This document shows, piece by piece, positions 9,142-20,220 of a stretch of DNA of 64,000 bases. The notes below the pieces were generated by a model. It worked only from the letters and a program-made list of their open reading frames with translations. It ran no database searches and was not told the origin of the DNA. The DNA comes from Rhizobium sp. P38BS-XIX (GTDB taxonomy: Bacteria > Pseudomonadota > Alphaproteobacteria > Rhizobiales > Rhizobiaceae), in assembly GCF_012641435.1 (NCBI RefSeq), contig NZ_JABAIJ010000001.1, positions 868,001 to 932,000 on the forward strand, read 5' to 3'. The translations under genes and the position numbers were made by a program. Each line of letters opens with the position of its first letter. Position 1 is the first letter of the stretch.

Positions 9142-10953
9142 TCATTGCACCGATGCGTCCCACCATGTGGGCAGCTGGTAGCCGTAAAGCGGCAACATAT
9201 CGGGATGGGCGATATGGCTTCGCCGTGCCACCCATTGCTGTGCGATGTGATAGAGCGGTGCAACGTAATAGCCGGAAATGAGGATTCGATCGAAGGATCG
9301 AACCGCGTCGCGGAAATCATCGGCGGAACGCGCGGTCAGAATGTGATCCATGAGCGTGTCGACATCAGGATTAGCAACCCCCGCGAAATTCAGACTGCCT
9401 GGCGCCTTGGCGGCAACCGAGCCCCAGCGCCCGACTTGCTCGATACCGGGCGACAGTGACGATGGATAGGATTTGATGATGACATCGTAGTCGTAGTTCG
9501 TGGTCCGTAGCTGATACTGCGAATCATCGACCGTGCGGATAGTAACGGCGATGCCGAGCAACGTCAGCGAACGGCGATAGGCGATTGCAATTCGCTCCTG
9601 ATCCGCATTTTGCGTCATGATTTCGAAGCTGAGTTGTCGACCGGCGCTATCGACCATGCGCTCGCCCTTGATCGAATAGCCGCCCTGCTTAAGGAAGTTG
9701 ACGGCTTTGCGCAGGATCTTGCGATCACGGCCAGAGCCGTCGCTGACGGGTAGCTTGTAGGTGCCGTCGAGTACATCGCTGTCGATGTGGTCCTTGATGG
9801 GTCCAAGCATGGCAAGCTCGCGGGCATCTGCCGGCACACCGAAAGAAGAGAGGTCGGAGTTCTGCCAATAACTTTCGGTGCGTGTATACGCACTTGAGGC
9901 CAGGCTGCGATTGAACCATTCAAAATCGAAGGCGAGCGTCAGGCCTTTGCGCACATTCTTGTCGGCAAAGATTGGGCGGCGCGTATTGAAGACGAATCCG
10001 AGCATGCCGCTCGGCAATTTCGGCGTAAATGTTTCTTTGACAACAGCGCCTGCAGCGACGCCGGGGAAATTATAAGCGTCCTGCCAATGAGCCGGGCTGC
10101 CATCCTGATAAATATCGAGATCACCTTTTTTGAAGGACTCGAACACAGTCGTATCCTGCAAGAAGTAGTTCACCACGATCTGATCGAAATTGTCGACGCC
10201 GACCTTTGCTGGAATGTCCTTGCCCCAATAATCGGGGTTACGCTCAAAGACGATTCGCTGACCGGGGTCGACGCTCTTCACGCGATAAGGGCCAGAGCCG
10301 ATTGGTATGCTCAACGTCGTGCGTTCGAAGTTTTCAGCATCAATTGCGTGTTTGGGCAGGATCGGGATCGATGAGGCAATGATCAGCGGCGTTTCGCGAT
10401 TGCCCTTTTCGTTGAAGCGGATCAGTACGCCATGGTCGCCGACCTTCTCCATGCTCGCCACGGTATCGAGCCACGACGACATCGGTATGCGCCCTTTGTC
10501 GCGCAACAGCTGGAATGTGAAAAGCACATCTTCCGGTGTTACCGGCTGTCCGTCAGACCATTTGGCGGCAGGATTGAGGTTGAACTGGATAAAGCTTCGG
10601 CTATCGTCCCACTCGACCGTCTGCGCCAGCAATCCATAGAGTGTAAACGGCTCGTCGCGCGAGCGCTGCATCAGCGGCTCATAGACGAGGTTGCCGAATT
10701 CCGGGTCCCACATGCCGCGCGCCGTTGTGCGCATGCTCTTCAGAATGAATGGGTTGAGATTGTCGAATGTGCCGACGACCCCGTAGCTTATGCGGCCGCC
10801 TTTTTTGACGTCCGGATTGACATAGGGGAAATGCTTGAAATCCGCCGGCAGGGCCGGATTTCCATGCATGGCGATGCCATAAAGCGGCTGTGCCGCTACG
10901 GCGTTGCACACTGTCGCGAAAAACAGGAAAACAGCGATCCGGAGCGCTTGCAT
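9142..10953 (-). CDS. ABC transporter substrate-binding protein, family 5 (YejA/oligopeptide type)
   Basis: A 603-residue periplasmic solute receptor with a Sec signal peptide (residues 1-21, MQALRIAVFLFFATVCNAVAA then QP). The body has the family-5 features TFDNLNPFILKS, AKWSDGQPVTPEDVLFTFQLL and a late YVAPLYHIAQQWVARR. Length and motifs resemble YejA-type receptors for peptides or microcin-like compounds. No permease or ATPase genes are adjacent, so its transporter must be encoded elsewhere or it acts as an orphan receptor. Confidence 0.88.
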   Translation of the reverse strand: MQALRIAVFLFFATVCNAVAAQPLYGIAMHGNPALPADFKHFPYVNPDVKKGGRISYGVVGTFDNLNPFILKSMRTTARGMWDPEFGNLVYEPLMQRSRDEPFTLYGLLAQTVEWDDSRSFIQFNLNPAAKWSDGQPVTPEDVLFTFQLLRDKGRIPMSSWLDTVASMEKVGDHGVLIRFNEKGNRETPLIIASSIPILPKHAIDAENFERTTLSIPIGSGPYRVKSVDPGQRIVFERNPDYWGKDIPAKVGVDNFDQIVVNYFLQDTTVFESFKKGDLDIYQDGSPAHWQDAYNFPGVAAGAVVKETFTPKLPSGMLGFVFNTRRPIFADKNVRKGLTLAFDFEWFNRSLASSAYTRTESYWQNSDLSSFGVPADARELAMLGPIKDHIDSDVLDGTYKLPVSDGSGRDRKILRKAVNFLKQGGYSIKGERMVDSAGRQLSFEIMTQNADQERIAIAYRRSLTLLGIAVTIRTVDDSQYQLRTTNYDYDVIIKSYPSSLSPGIEQVGRWGSVAAKAPGSLNFAGVANPDVDTLMDHILTARSADDFRDAVRSFDRILISGYYVAPLYHIAQQWVARRSHIAHPDMLPLYGYQLPTWWDASVQ

Positions 10954-11219
10954 GGCATCCTTTCCGGTAAGGGCGTTCGATTCGGCCGAACCTTATCATG
11001 AGCGTGCCGAATTCAACACGCGACCGCGGAATTCTTGCCTGAGGATAGAAAAGCCCAAAGAAATGCTGGATATCCGTGCCCGTGCGATGTAACAGGGGTG
11101 CCGGGTTTCTCGGGTCATGCATTTGCCTTATTCATTCGACAGGTGGACGACGGTTTGACCCGAATGGCATGGGACGGCACGCTGTCGTCCCGCAGCGGAT
11201 TTCAGGAGGCGGTTTCGCT

Positions 11220-11879
11220 ATGATGTTCAAGACTGACAACAAAATGCGGGCAGGTCTTTCTGCTCTGGCTCTCATGATCGGTGCGGCGCTTCCGGCTGCT
11301 GCCTTCGCTCAGGATGCGTCCAATGCTGCTCCAGCCGATGGCGGTGGCGATCCCAATCAGCCGCGTCTGGGCTGGTACAAGACCTGCGCCAAGCAGGACG
11401 ATGCCGACATCTGCATCGTGCAGAACCTGATCATGGCCAACAACGGTCAGCTGGTGACGGCAGTCGGCCTCATCTCGGTCGACGGTAAGGTCAACCGCAA
11501 GATTCTGCAGATCTCCGTTCCGACGGCTCGCCTGATCCCCCCCGGCATCACCATGCAGGTCGATGGCGGCAAGGGCCAGAAGCTCGACTACGCCGTCTGC
11601 CTTCCCGACAAGTGCACCGCTGAAGTTCCGGTCACCGATGCGATGATCGCTTCGCTGAAGAAGGGTACCGACGTAACCTTTACCTCGATCAACTTCCGCC
11701 GTGCGCCGAACCCGATCAAGATCTCGCTGACTGGCTTTGGCGCCGCCTTTGACGGCCCGGCTATCTCCGACTCGAAGCTCGCAGAAAGCCAGAAGAGCCT
11801 GCAGGACAGCATGCAGAAGAAGGCTGAGGAAGCTCGCAAGAAGCTGGAAGACGCCCAGAAGGCTGCCAAGCAGCAGTAA
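11220..11879 (+). CDS. Invasion-associated locus B (IalB)-family periplasmic protein
   Basis: A 219-residue exported protein: signal peptide residues 1-31 (cleavage after AAAFA), then an IalB domain with four cysteines (WYKTCAKQDDADIC and AVCLPDKC) likely forming two disulfides. A charged, Lys/Glu/Ala-rich helical tail (about residues 180-219) follows. The family was named from Bartonella invasion but is widespread in rhizobia, where its role is unclear. The ATG at 11220 has AGGAGG upstream. A strong terminator follows. Confidence 0.88.
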   Translation: MMFKTDNKMRAGLSALALMIGAALPAAAFAQDASNAAPADGGGDPNQPRLGWYKTCAKQDDADICIVQNLIMANNGQLVTAVGLISVDGKVNRKILQISVPTARLIPPGITMQVDGGKGQKLDYAVCLPDKCTAEVPVTDAMIASLKKGTDVTFTSINFRRAPNPIKISLTGFGAAFDGPAISDSKLAESQKSLQDSMQKKAEEARKKLEDAQKAAKQQ

Positions 11880-11910
11880 GCTGGCGACTTCGCCGAATAG
11901 ATCTAAGAAA

Positions 11911-11936
11911 AAGCCCGGAGAAATCCGGGCTTTTTC
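11911..11936 (+). terminator. Rho-independent terminator after the IalB-like gene
   Basis: Perfect inverted repeat AAGCCCGGA / TCCGGGCTT with a GAAA loop followed by a T-run (TTTTTCTTTT). Confidence 0.9.
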
Positions 11937-12021
11937 TTTTGAGCCAAAGCCGGCTCGTGCCGACAAATAAAAAGGGAAGGCCTTGGGATCCTTCCCTTCG
12001 AAATGAATGGGAATAAAGCGC

Positions 12022-12351
12022 TTAGTGAGCCATGCTCATCTTGGGCTTGAGCTGACCGGTCGGCGCCTGATCAAAAATCTGAGCGATCTGCGGATTGCGG
12101 AGCGGAACGCCGCTCTCGTCATTGACCAGATTCTGCTCGGATACGTATGCGACATACTCAGTCTCGTCGTTTTCAGCGAGAAGGTGATAGAAGGGCTGGT
12201 CCTTGCTGGGCCGCACTTCGGCCGGAATGGCATTCCACCATTCCTCGGTATTTGCGAATTCCGGATCGACATCGAAGATGACACCGCGGAAGGGGAACAT
12301 CCGGTGTCGAACCACGTCGCCAATATTGAATTTTGCGTTTCGTTGTTTCAT
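12022..12351 (-). CDS. hspQ: Heat-shock protein HspQ
   Basis: A 109-residue member of the HspQ/YccV hemimethylated-DNA-binding family, in enterobacteria a specificity factor for Lon protease. The core AKFNIGDVVRHRMFPFRGVI and EYVAYVSEQNL blocks are intact. The ATG at 12351 has AGGAAG nine bases upstream; a GTG at 12369 is an alternative but lacks a site. It is convergent with the IalB-like gene. Confidence 0.9.
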   Translation of the reverse strand: MKQRNAKFNIGDVVRHRMFPFRGVIFDVDPEFANTEEWWNAIPAEVRPSKDQPFYHLLAENDETEYVAYVSEQNLVNDESGVPLRNPQIAQIFDQAPTGQLKPKMSMAH

Positions 12352-12529
12352 GGCACGACTTCCTTTCACGTAATCATGTGGTGACTTTCACCACTGATAT
12401 CAAGGATTTTGCCCCCATTCCTTCATTGAACTGTCACACTCCGCCGTGTTCGGTCAGAAGTCGTGAACGAGCGTTCAAGGGAAAACGCAATCTGCGCGAG
12501 AGGCCTGCCACCGGCTTCCCATTTAGGAT

Positions 12530-12555
12530 GAAAGCCCCGGCATTCCGGGGCTTTC
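12530..12555 (-). terminator. Terminator after glnA
   Basis: Perfect 11-base inverted repeat GAAAGCCCCGG / CCGGGGCTTTC with a CATT loop, 12 bases beyond the glnA stop. The T-run on the minus strand is short. Confidence 0.75.
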
Positions 12556-12566
12556 GAGATCTTAAA

Positions 12567-13976
12567 TCAGACCGAGTAGTACATGTCGTACTCGACCGGA
12601 TGCGGGGTCATTTCGTATCGCATGACTTCCTGCATCTTGAGTTCGATGAACGCGTCAATCTGGTCGTCGTCGAAGACGCCGCCGGCGGTCAGGAACTTGC
12701 GGTCCTTGTCGAGGCTTTCAAGCGCTTCGCGCAGCGATCCGCAAACCGTCGGGATCTTCTTGAGCTCCTTCGGCGGCAGATCATACAGATCCTTGTCCAT
12801 GGCCTTGCCCGGATGGATCTTGTTCTTGATGCCGTCGAGGCCGGCCATCAGCATGGCGGCGAAGCCGAGATAGGGGTTTGCGGTCGGGTCGGGGAAGCGG
12901 ACTTCGACGCGCTTTGCCTTCGGGTTCGAGCCGAACGGAATGCGGCAGGAGGCGGAGCGGTTGCGTGCCGAGTAGGCAAGCAGAACCGGTGCTTCATAGC
13001 CCGGGACGAGACGCTTGTAGGAGTTCGTCGACGGGTTGGTGAAAGCGTTGATCGCCTTGGCGTGCTTGATGATGCCGCCGATGTAGTAGAGGCAGCTCTC
13101 GGACAGGCCTGCATATTCGTCGCCGGCGAAGGTCGGCTTGCCGCCCTTCCAGATCGACTGGTGAACGTGCATGCCCGAGCCGTTGTCGCCGAAGATCGGC
13201 TTCGGCATGAAGGTTGCCGTCTTGCCGTAGGCATTGGCGACCTGATGCACGACGTACTTGTAGATCTGCATGCCGTCGGCGCTGCGAACCAGCGTGTCGA
13301 ACTTGATGCCGAGCTCGTGCTGGGCGGCGGCGACTTCGTGGTGATGCTTTTCGACGGTAACGCCCATTTCGGTGAGAACCGTGAGCATTTCCGAACGCAT
13401 GTCCTGGCAGCTATCGATTGGTGGAACCGGGAAGTAGCCACCCTTGACGCGCGGACGATGGCCGAGGTTGCCGGTCTCATAGTCGGTGTCGTCGTTGGAC
13501 GGGAGTTCGCTGGAATCGAGCTTGAAGCCGGTGTTGTAAGGATCGGCCTTGTACTTGACGTCGTCGAAGACGAAGAATTCGGCTTCTGGTCCGAAGAAGG
13601 CGGTGTCGCCGATGCCGGACGCCTTCAGGTAGGCTTCGGCCTTCTTGGCCGTGCCGCGCGGGTCGCGGTTATAGGATTCGCCGGAAACCGGGTCGAGAAT
13701 GTCGCACAGGATGACCATGGTCGACTGTGCAAAGAACGGGTCCATGTGAACCGTGTCCGGATCGGGCATCAGCACCATGTCGGACTCGTTGATGGCCTTC
13801 CAACCGCCGATGGACGAGCCGTCGAACATGACGCCATCGGCAAACATGTCTTCGTCGACACAGATCACATCCATGGTCACATGCTGCAGCTTGCCCCTTG
13901 GGTCGGTGAAGCGCAGATCGACGAACTTGACGTCGTTGTCCTTGATTTGTTTCAGAATGTCGCTTGCGGTCGTCAT
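12567..13976 (-). CDS. glnA: Glutamine synthetase type I (GlnA)
   Basis: GlnA makes glutamine from glutamate, ammonia and ATP; it is a cytoplasmic dodecamer. The 469-residue length is typical of GSI-beta. It shows the N-terminal [19 protein letters not shown] block, the ATP-binding [16 protein letters not shown] motif, and the adenylylation-loop tyrosine in [12 protein letters not shown] (near residue 397), so GlnE-type adenylylation is expected. It lies 61 bases after glnB and is probably co-transcribed from the sigma-54 promoter before glnB. Confidence 0.97.
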   Translation of the reverse strand: MTTASDILKQIKDNDVKFVDLRFTDPRGKLQHVTMDVICVDEDMFADGVMFDGSSIGGWKAINESDMVLMPDPDTVHMDPFFAQSTMVILCDILDPVSGESYNRDPRGTAKKAEAYLKASGIGDTAFFGPEAEFFVFDDVKYKADPYNTGFKLDSSELPSNDDTDYETGNLGHRPRVKGGYFPVPPIDSCQDMRSEMLTVLTEMGVTVEKHHHEVAAAQHELGIKFDTLVRSADGMQIYKYVVHQVANAYGKTATFMPKPIFGDNGSGMHVHQSIWKGGKPTFAGDEYAGLSESCLYYIGGIIKHAKAINAFTNPSTNSYKRLVPGYEAPVLLAYSARNRSASCRIPFGSNPKAKRVEVRFPDPTANPYLGFAAMLMAGLDGIKNKIHPGKAMDKDLYDLPPKELKKIPTVCGSLREALESLDKDRKFLTAGGVFDDDQIDAFIELKMQEVMRYEMTPHPVEYDMYYSV

Positions 13977-14037
13977 TAAATTTCTTCCCTTGACTTAGAT
14001 GACGATTAAACGAGCTCGGCCGCGAGGGCCGGGCGGA

Positions 14038-14460
<423 letters not shown>

Positions 14461-14724
14461 TCAATCGCTGTAAAAAATCCCGGCGAATTCGTACCGAGGC
14501 GATGGATTCATGAGGATTTTTCGGAAAAATGGAAGCGATTTCGCGTTGAAATGCGCTGTATAAGTAAATTTTCGCAAAAAACTCCCCTGAACGTCATATT
14601 CGTGCTTGAGCAAGGTGTTGACTGGTTTTGTTCAATCATTGTGCAAATGCATATTTAACGGTCAAATAGCAGTTCGCAATTGCGGTTGTTTTTAAGGCAG
14701 TTTTCGCATCTATAATATGATCTT

Positions 14725-16200
14725 ATGATGTTACCGATTGCCGATCTCCTGATCTCTCCGCAAACCATGGCCGCTATAGACGGGGACGCCGCTGCTTCCG
14801 GCATCGACTCCTATGGCTTGATGGAAAAGGCCGGGCAAGCGGTCGCTGCAGGTGCGCTGCGGCACTTTCCCGAAGCGTTGCGCCATGTGGTTCTTTGCGG
14901 TCCTGGAAACAACGGCGGCGATGGCTATGTGGTTGCGCGCGCTCTTCAACAGGCCGGAGCAAGCGTTGAACTTTTCTATCTGGGTGATCCGGGCCGGCTG
15001 AAGGGTGATGCGGCGCGAGCCTATGCCGACTGCCCGATCAGGGGTGCCGCTATAGGAACGTACTCGCCGAGGCGCGGCGATATCGTCGTCGACGCCATCT
15101 TTGGCGCTGGCTTGTCACGGCCTGTCCCGGAAGAGGTGGCGGCGGTGATCGCGAGGGTCGGCGAGGCCGATGTTCCTGTGCTTGCCGTTGATCTGCCGTC
15201 CGGCCTTGACGGCTTGAGCGGTCAGGCTCTGGGCGCGGCCTTTCATGCTGTGCGCACGATCACCTTCATGACGCGCAAACCCGGCCACCTGCTGTTGCCG
15301 GGACGCGAGCTTTGCGGCGAAGTCGAGGTGTTCGACATCGGAATACCCGCACGCATTGTTCGAGCGCATGCCGATGCAATGATTGCCGAAAACACGCCGG
15401 CCCAATGGCAGCGGGAAATTCCCTCTGCGGATGCCGATAGCCACAAATACAAGCGTGGCCATCTTGTCGTCTTCTCGGGCGGACCGAATGCGACCGGTGC
15501 AGCGCGCATGTCTGCCATGGCAGGTCTGAAATCCGGGGCAGGACTCGTCACCATAGCGTCGCCGCAGGATGCGATGGCCGTCAATGCCGGCATGCTCACG
15601 GCGATCATGCTGCACGCTGTCGAGGATGAGACGACACTCAAGGCGTGGCTGGCTGACAAGCGTCTTTCGACGTTCGTCCTCGGCCCAGGTTTCGGCGCCG
15701 GCGACAAGGCGCGCAAATTCTGCCTTGCGCTTGCGGACCGGCATCTGGTGCTGGATGCGGATGGCATCACATCGTTTCGCGACAATGCGCAAGTGTTGTT
15801 CGATGCTTTTGCCGACGGGCCGACGCGGCTTGTGTTGACGCCCCATGAAGGCGAATTCGCACGGCTTTTTCCGGATATCGCCGGGGATGCAAGTTTGAAC
15901 AAGGTCGATAAAACAAGAGCTGCCGCCGCCAGAGCCCATGCCGCTATTATTTACAAAGGTGCGGATAGCGTTATCGCCGCACCGGATGGAAGGGCCCTAA
16001 TCAACGCCAACGCGCCGCCCTGGCTTGCGACGGCGGGCTCGGGGGATGTGCTGGCCGGTATTATCGGCGGGCTTATGGCGCAAGGCGCACCAGCATTCGA
16101 AGCGGCGGCGGCCGGCGTCTGGCTGCACGGTCTGGCGGGGCAGCGTGCCGGAAAAGGGCTGACGGCCGAAGAGCTCGTCGCAGCCGTGAAGCCCTTATAG
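14725..16200 (+). CDS. nnr: Bifunctional NAD(P)H-hydrate repair enzyme (epimerase + ADP/ATP-dependent dehydratase)
   Basis: Repairs damaged NADHX/NADPHX: the N-terminal YjeF_N domain (about residues 1-210; VVLCGPGNNGGDGYVVARAL) epimerises the hydrate. The C-terminal carbohydrate-kinase-like domain (about 220-491; HKYKRGHLVVFSGG, LTPHEGEFARLF, TAGSGDVLAGIIGGL) dehydrates it. Full-length fused form of 491 residues. ATG codons at 14725 and 14728 are both possible. It ends two bases before the convergent DUF72 gene. The 348-base gap to glnB holds the glnB promoter and AT-rich DNA with no gene. Confidence 0.93.
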   Translation: MMLPIADLLISPQTMAAIDGDAAASGIDSYGLMEKAGQAVAAGALRHFPEALRHVVLCGPGNNGGDGYVVARALQQAGASVELFYLGDPGRLKGDAARAYADCPIRGAAIGTYSPRRGDIVVDAIFGAGLSRPVPEEVAAVIARVGEADVPVLAVDLPSGLDGLSGQALGAAFHAVRTITFMTRKPGHLLLPGRELCGEVEVFDIGIPARIVRAHADAMIAENTPAQWQREIPSADADSHKYKRGHLVVFSGGPNATGAARMSAMAGLKSGAGLVTIASPQDAMAVNAGMLTAIMLHAVEDETTLKAWLADKRLSTFVLGPGFGAGDKARKFCLALADRHLVLDADGITSFRDNAQVLFDAFADGPTRLVLTPHEGEFARLFPDIAGDASLNKVDKTRAAAARAHAAIIYKGADSVIAAPDGRALINANAPPWLATAGSGDVLAGIIGGLMAQGAPAFEAAAAGVWLHGLAGQRAGKGLTAEELVAAVKPL

Positions 16201-16202
16201 AC

Positions 16203-17009
16203 TTATTTCGCGACTTCCTTTTGCAGCGCGATCGCGCCGGGCGGCGCGTTCACCTTGCCCTCATGGATCATGAAGGCGAAGACATCGCGCGGCTCCACTT
16301 TCACCTTACGAGCGTCGTCGATCAGCGGCAGATCGTCCGGCACTTTACCATCCGCCCATGTTTTCAGTCGATCGGCCCACGCCTTCAGATCCTTCGGCGG
16401 ATAGCAGGTGTCGATATCGTCAGATCCCTTTTGCAGACGGGCATAGACGAAATCCGCAGTGACGTCGGCGATCATCGGATACTCGAAATGCTCGGCGCAC
16501 ACAGGTGCCACTCCGTATTTCTCAAGCAGAGCGATAAACTCCGGCACCTTGAAGGAATCGTGTCGAACTTCGACTACATGCCTCAGCGGAAGGCCGTCCT
16601 GCTTGGCCGGCAGCAGTTTTAGAAACGCCTCGAAATCGTCCGGATCGAATTTCTTCGTCGGCGCGAACTGCCAGAGCAACGGACCAAGGTGATCGCCAAG
16701 TTCGCTAATGCCGGATTCCAGGAATTTCTGCATGGATTCACCGGCTTCCGCGAGAACCCGGCGATTGGTGACGAAACGGGTGGCTTTGAGGGAGAAAATG
16801 AAGCCATCCGGCACATCGGCCGCCCACCTGGCAAAAACCTCGGGCTTCTGCGTGCTGTAATAGGTGCCGTTAACCTCGATCACCTTCAACTGGCGGCTCG
16901 CGTAATTGAGCTCGTCCTTTTGCTTCAGCGTGTCGGGATAGAAGGTCCCGCGCCATGGCTCAAATGTCCAGCCGCCTATGCCTGTGCGGATGATGCCCGT
17001 TTTGGTCAT
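16203..17009 (-). CDS. DUF72 family protein
   Basis: A 268-residue TIM-barrel-like DUF72 (YecE) protein, with IRTGIGGWTFEPWRGTFYP at the N-terminus and the LLWQFAPTKKFDPDDFEAFL block. No biochemical function is established for the family. The ATG at 17009 follows a near-perfect AAGGAGG; an upstream ATG at 17027 is disfavoured. It lies 32 bases downstream of uvrA in the same direction, so co-transcription with an SOS-controlled repair gene is likely. Confidence 0.9.
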   Translation of the reverse strand: MTKTGIIRTGIGGWTFEPWRGTFYPDTLKQKDELNYASRQLKVIEVNGTYYSTQKPEVFARWAADVPDGFIFSLKATRFVTNRRVLAEAGESMQKFLESGISELGDHLGPLLWQFAPTKKFDPDDFEAFLKLLPAKQDGLPLRHVVEVRHDSFKVPEFIALLEKYGVAPVCAEHFEYPMIADVTADFVYARLQKGSDDIDTCYPPKDLKAWADRLKTWADGKVPDDLPLIDDARKVKVEPRDVFAFMIHEGKVNAPPGAIALQKEVAK

Positions 17010-17041
17010 TCTCTCCTCCTTGGCCATCCGGCCGGGTGAAC

Positions 17042-19963
17042 CTATTCCGCCGCCGCAATCTTCTTGACCGGCCGCCGCTCCAGCAATTCCTTGAGGAATT
17101 GGCCAGTATAGGACCTCTTTTCCTTGACGATCGTCTCCGGCGTGCCGATCGCGACGATCTCGCCGCCGCCATCGCCACCTTCCGGACCAAAATCGAGGAT
17201 CCAGTCGGCCGTCTTGATCACTTCGAGATTATGCTCGATGACGACGACCGAATTGCCTTGATTGACCAGTTCGTGCAGCATTTCCAGAAGCTTCGCGACG
17301 TCATGGAAATGCAGTCCGGTAGTTGGTTCGTCGAGAATGTAGAGCGTGCGGCCCGTCGATCGCTTCGACAGCTCCTTGGCTAGCTTGACGCGCTGCGCCT
17401 CGCCACCCGAAAGCGTATTGGCCTGCTGCCCCACCTTGATATAGCCGAGACCGACATCCTTCAGGCTTTGCAGCTTGTCGCGCACGGCTGGAACGGCCGC
17501 GAAGAAATCGACGCCTTCCTCGACCGTCATGTCGAGCACGTCGGCGATCGACTTGGTCTTGAAGGTCACGTCGAGCGTCTCGCGATTATAGCGCTTGCCG
17601 TGGCAGACGTCGCATGTGACGTAAACGTCGGGCAGGAAGTGCATTTCGATCTTGATGACGCCATCGCCCTGACACGCCTCGCAGCGGCCGCCCTTGACGT
17701 TGAAGGAGAAGCGGCCCGGCTGATATCCGCGCGCCTTGGCTTCCGGCAACCCGGCAAACCAGTCGCGGATCGGCGTGAAGGCGCCTGTATAGGTCGCGGG
17801 GTTTGACCGCGGCGTACGACCGATCGGCGACTGATCGATATCGATCACCTTGTCGATGTGTTCGAAGCCATCGATACGATCGTGATCGGCAGGGATTTCG
17901 CGCGCGCCCATGACACGACGTGCCGCCGACTTATACAGCGTCTCGATCAGGAAGGTAGACTTGCCACCGCCGGAGACGCCCGTAACCGCTGTGAACACGC
18001 CGAGCGGAATGGAAGCGGTGACATTCTTGAGGTTGTTGCCTCTTGCGCCGACAACCTTGATTTCCTTGCCCTTCTTCGGCTTGCGCCGCTCTTCGGGAAC
18101 GGGCACGCCGAGCTCGCCGGAAAGGTATTTACCGGTCAGTGACTTCGGGTTCGCCATGATGTCCTGCGGCGTACCGTGCGCCACCACCTGACCGCCATGC
18201 ACACCGGCGGCCGGGCCGATATCGACCACATCATCCGCCGTCAGAATGGCATCCTCGTCATGCTCGACGACGATGACGGTGTTGCCGATATCGCGCAGAT
18301 GTTTCAGAGTCTCGAGAAGACGGGCATTGTCGCGCTGATGCAGGCCGATGGACGGCTCGTCGAGCACGTAAAGAACGCCCGTCAGACCGGAGCCGATCTG
18401 TGACGCAAGCCGGATGCGCTGGCTTTCTCCGCCCGAAAGCGTGCCGGAATTGCGCGAGAGGCTGAGATATTCGAGGCCGACATCGTTCAGGAAGCGCAGG
18501 CGATCGCGGATTTCCTTGAGGATGCGCACCGCGATTTCGTTCTGCTTGTCGGTGAAGGTGGCTGGCAGCGCCTCGAACCAGTCGCGGGCGATGCGGATGG
18601 ACATTTCCGCCACCTGGCTGATGTGCAGCTTGTCGATCTTGACCGCCAAGGCCTCCGGCTTGAGGCGATAGCCGTTGCAGGCCGGGCAGGGCGCTGCCGA
18701 CATGAAGCGCTCGATCTCTTCGCGCGCCCAGGCGGAGTCCGTTTCCTTCCAACGGCGCTCAAGGTTCGGCACGATGCCTTCGAAATTCTTGTGCGTCGTG
18801 TAGGAGCGGGCGCCATCGGCATAATGGAATTCGATCTTGTCTTCCGTGCCGTTGAGGATGACATCCTTGGCCTTGTCTGACAGCTCGTTCCAGCGGCTGC
18901 CGAGCTTGAATCCGTAATGCTTGCCGAGCGCTTCCAGCGTCTGGTTGTAATAGGGCGAGCTGGACTTGGCCCAGGGAGCGATGGCTCCGTCGCGCAACGT
19001 GCGCTCAGGCTCAGGCACGATCAGATCCGCGTCGATCTTCTGCTGCGAACCGAGACCGTCACAGGACGGGCAGGCGCCAAAGGGATTGTTGAACGAGAAA
19101 AGGCGCGGTTCGATTTCCGGAATGGTGAAGCCGGAAACGGGGCAGGCGAACTTCTCCGAGAACAGCACGCGTTCATGCGTCTCGTTCAGCGACTTGTTGG
19201 CAGAGCCGCCAGCGGCGGTCTCCTCATGTGGCAGCGGCTTGTCGGCGAATTCCGCAACGGCAAGACCGTCGGCCAGACGCAGCGACGTCTCGAAGCTGTC
19301 GGCCAGACGCGCCGCCATATCCGGGCGAACGACGATACGGTCAACCACGACATCGATGTCATGCTTGTACTTCTTGTCGAGCGCCGGCACATCGGCGATC
19401 TCATAGAACTGGCCGTCGACCTTGACGCGCTGGAAGCCCTTTTTCATGAGCTCCGCGAGTTCCTTCTTGTACTCGCCCTTACGGCCGCGCACGAGCGGTG
19501 CAAGAATATAAAGTCTGGTGCCTTCCTCATATGCGAGAACGCGGTCGACCATCTGGCTGACGGTCTGGCTTTCGATCGGCAATCCGGTGACCGGCGAGTA
19601 AGGAACGCCGACGCGCGCAAACAGCAGGCGCATATAGTCGTAGATTTCGGTCACCGTGCCGACGGTCGAGCGCGGATTGCGCGACGTGGTCTTCTGCTCG
19701 ATCGAAATTGCCGGCGACAGACCGTCGATCTGGTCGACGTCGGGTTTCTGCATCATTTCCAAAAACTGGCGCGCATAGGCCGAAAGGCTTTCGACATAGC
19801 GTCGCTGTCCCTCGGCATAGATGGTGTCGAAGGCCAGCGACGACTTGCCCGATCCGGAAAGGCCGGTCATGACGATCAGCTTGTTGCGCGGCAGGTCGAG
19901 ATCGATGCCCTTGAGATTGTGCTCGCGCGCACCACGTATGGAAATAGTCTTCAGCTCGCTCAT
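17042..19963 (-). CDS. uvrA: UvrABC excinuclease subunit A (UvrA)
   Basis: Damage-recognition ATPase of nucleotide excision repair. 973 residues, full length, with two ABC cassettes ([11 protein letters not shown] near residue 35 and GVSGGGKST in the second half), two LSGGE signatures, and zinc-binding CxxC pairs ([22 protein letters not shown] and CDVC). It is divergent from ssb, with a GTTC-N7-GTTC box in the shared region, so LexA control is expected. Confidence 0.98.
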   Translation of the reverse strand: MSELKTISIRGAREHNLKGIDLDLPRNKLIVMTGLSGSGKSSLAFDTIYAEGQRRYVESLSAYARQFLEMMQKPDVDQIDGLSPAISIEQKTTSRNPRSTVGTVTEIYDYMRLLFARVGVPYSPVTGLPIESQTVSQMVDRVLAYEEGTRLYILAPLVRGRKGEYKKELAELMKKGFQRVKVDGQFYEIADVPALDKKYKHDIDVVVDRIVVRPDMAARLADSFETSLRLADGLAVAEFADKPLPHEETAAGGSANKSLNETHERVLFSEKFACPVSGFTIPEIEPRLFSFNNPFGACPSCDGLGSQQKIDADLIVPEPERTLRDGAIAPWAKSSSPYYNQTLEALGKHYGFKLGSRWNELSDKAKDVILNGTEDKIEFHYADGARSYTTHKNFEGIVPNLERRWKETDSAWAREEIERFMSAAPCPACNGYRLKPEALAVKIDKLHISQVAEMSIRIARDWFEALPATFTDKQNEIAVRILKEIRDRLRFLNDVGLEYLSLSRNSGTLSGGESQRIRLASQIGSGLTGVLYVLDEPSIGLHQRDNARLLETLKHLRDIGNTVIVVEHDEDAILTADDVVDIGPAAGVHGGQVVAHGTPQDIMANPKSLTGKYLSGELGVPVPEERRKPKKGKEIKVVGARGNNLKNVTASIPLGVFTAVTGVSGGGKSTFLIETLYKSAARRVMGAREIPADHDRIDGFEHIDKVIDIDQSPIGRTPRSNPATYTGAFTPIRDWFAGLPEAKARGYQPGRFSFNVKGGRCEACQGDGVIKIEMHFLPDVYVTCDVCHGKRYNRETLDVTFKTKSIADVLDMTVEEGVDFFAAVPAVRDKLQSLKDVGLGYIKVGQQANTLSGGEAQRVKLAKELSKRSTGRTLYILDEPTTGLHFHDVAKLLEMLHELVNQGNSVVVIEHNLEVIKTADWILDFGPEGGDGGGEIVAIGTPETIVKEKRSYTGQFLKELLERRPVKKIAAAE

Positions 19964-20084
19964 CGTCTTACGCTTATCCCTTGGAGTCTGCCCTTATTTA
20001 GTGATGCCAAGCCGTGAGTCGAGGCTGAAATGAAGAGCCGCGCCAGGTTTTCGATTCGGTTGACAGGATCATAGGGATAAAATA

Positions 20085-20099
20085 GAACAAATAAAGAAC
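20085..20099 (-). promoter_or_regulatory. LexA (SOS) box between uvrA and ssb
   Basis: GAACAAATAAAGAAC on the plus strand, i.e. GTTC-N7-GTTC on the uvrA strand. This is the direct-repeat SOS box known for alphaproteobacterial LexA. It lies about 120 bases from each start codon. Confidence 0.85.
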
Positions 20100-20220
20100 A
20101 AAATTCCTTGTGGATGAAGCTCCCTTGGATGGTCGCTTAAATGGCACCTGATGGCGGCAATGGTCTAAGGTGTCCGGATAAAATTCAGAGCCGTCGATGG
20201 GCGGCAAGCAGGGTGGTGTT

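Noticed and set aside
12333..13979. 548-residue open frame on the plus strand
   Set aside because: Antisense to glnA, a clear gene with all glutamine synthetase motifs.
18917..20017. 366-residue open frame on the plus strand
   Set aside because: Antisense to uvrA and its promoter region; no family features.
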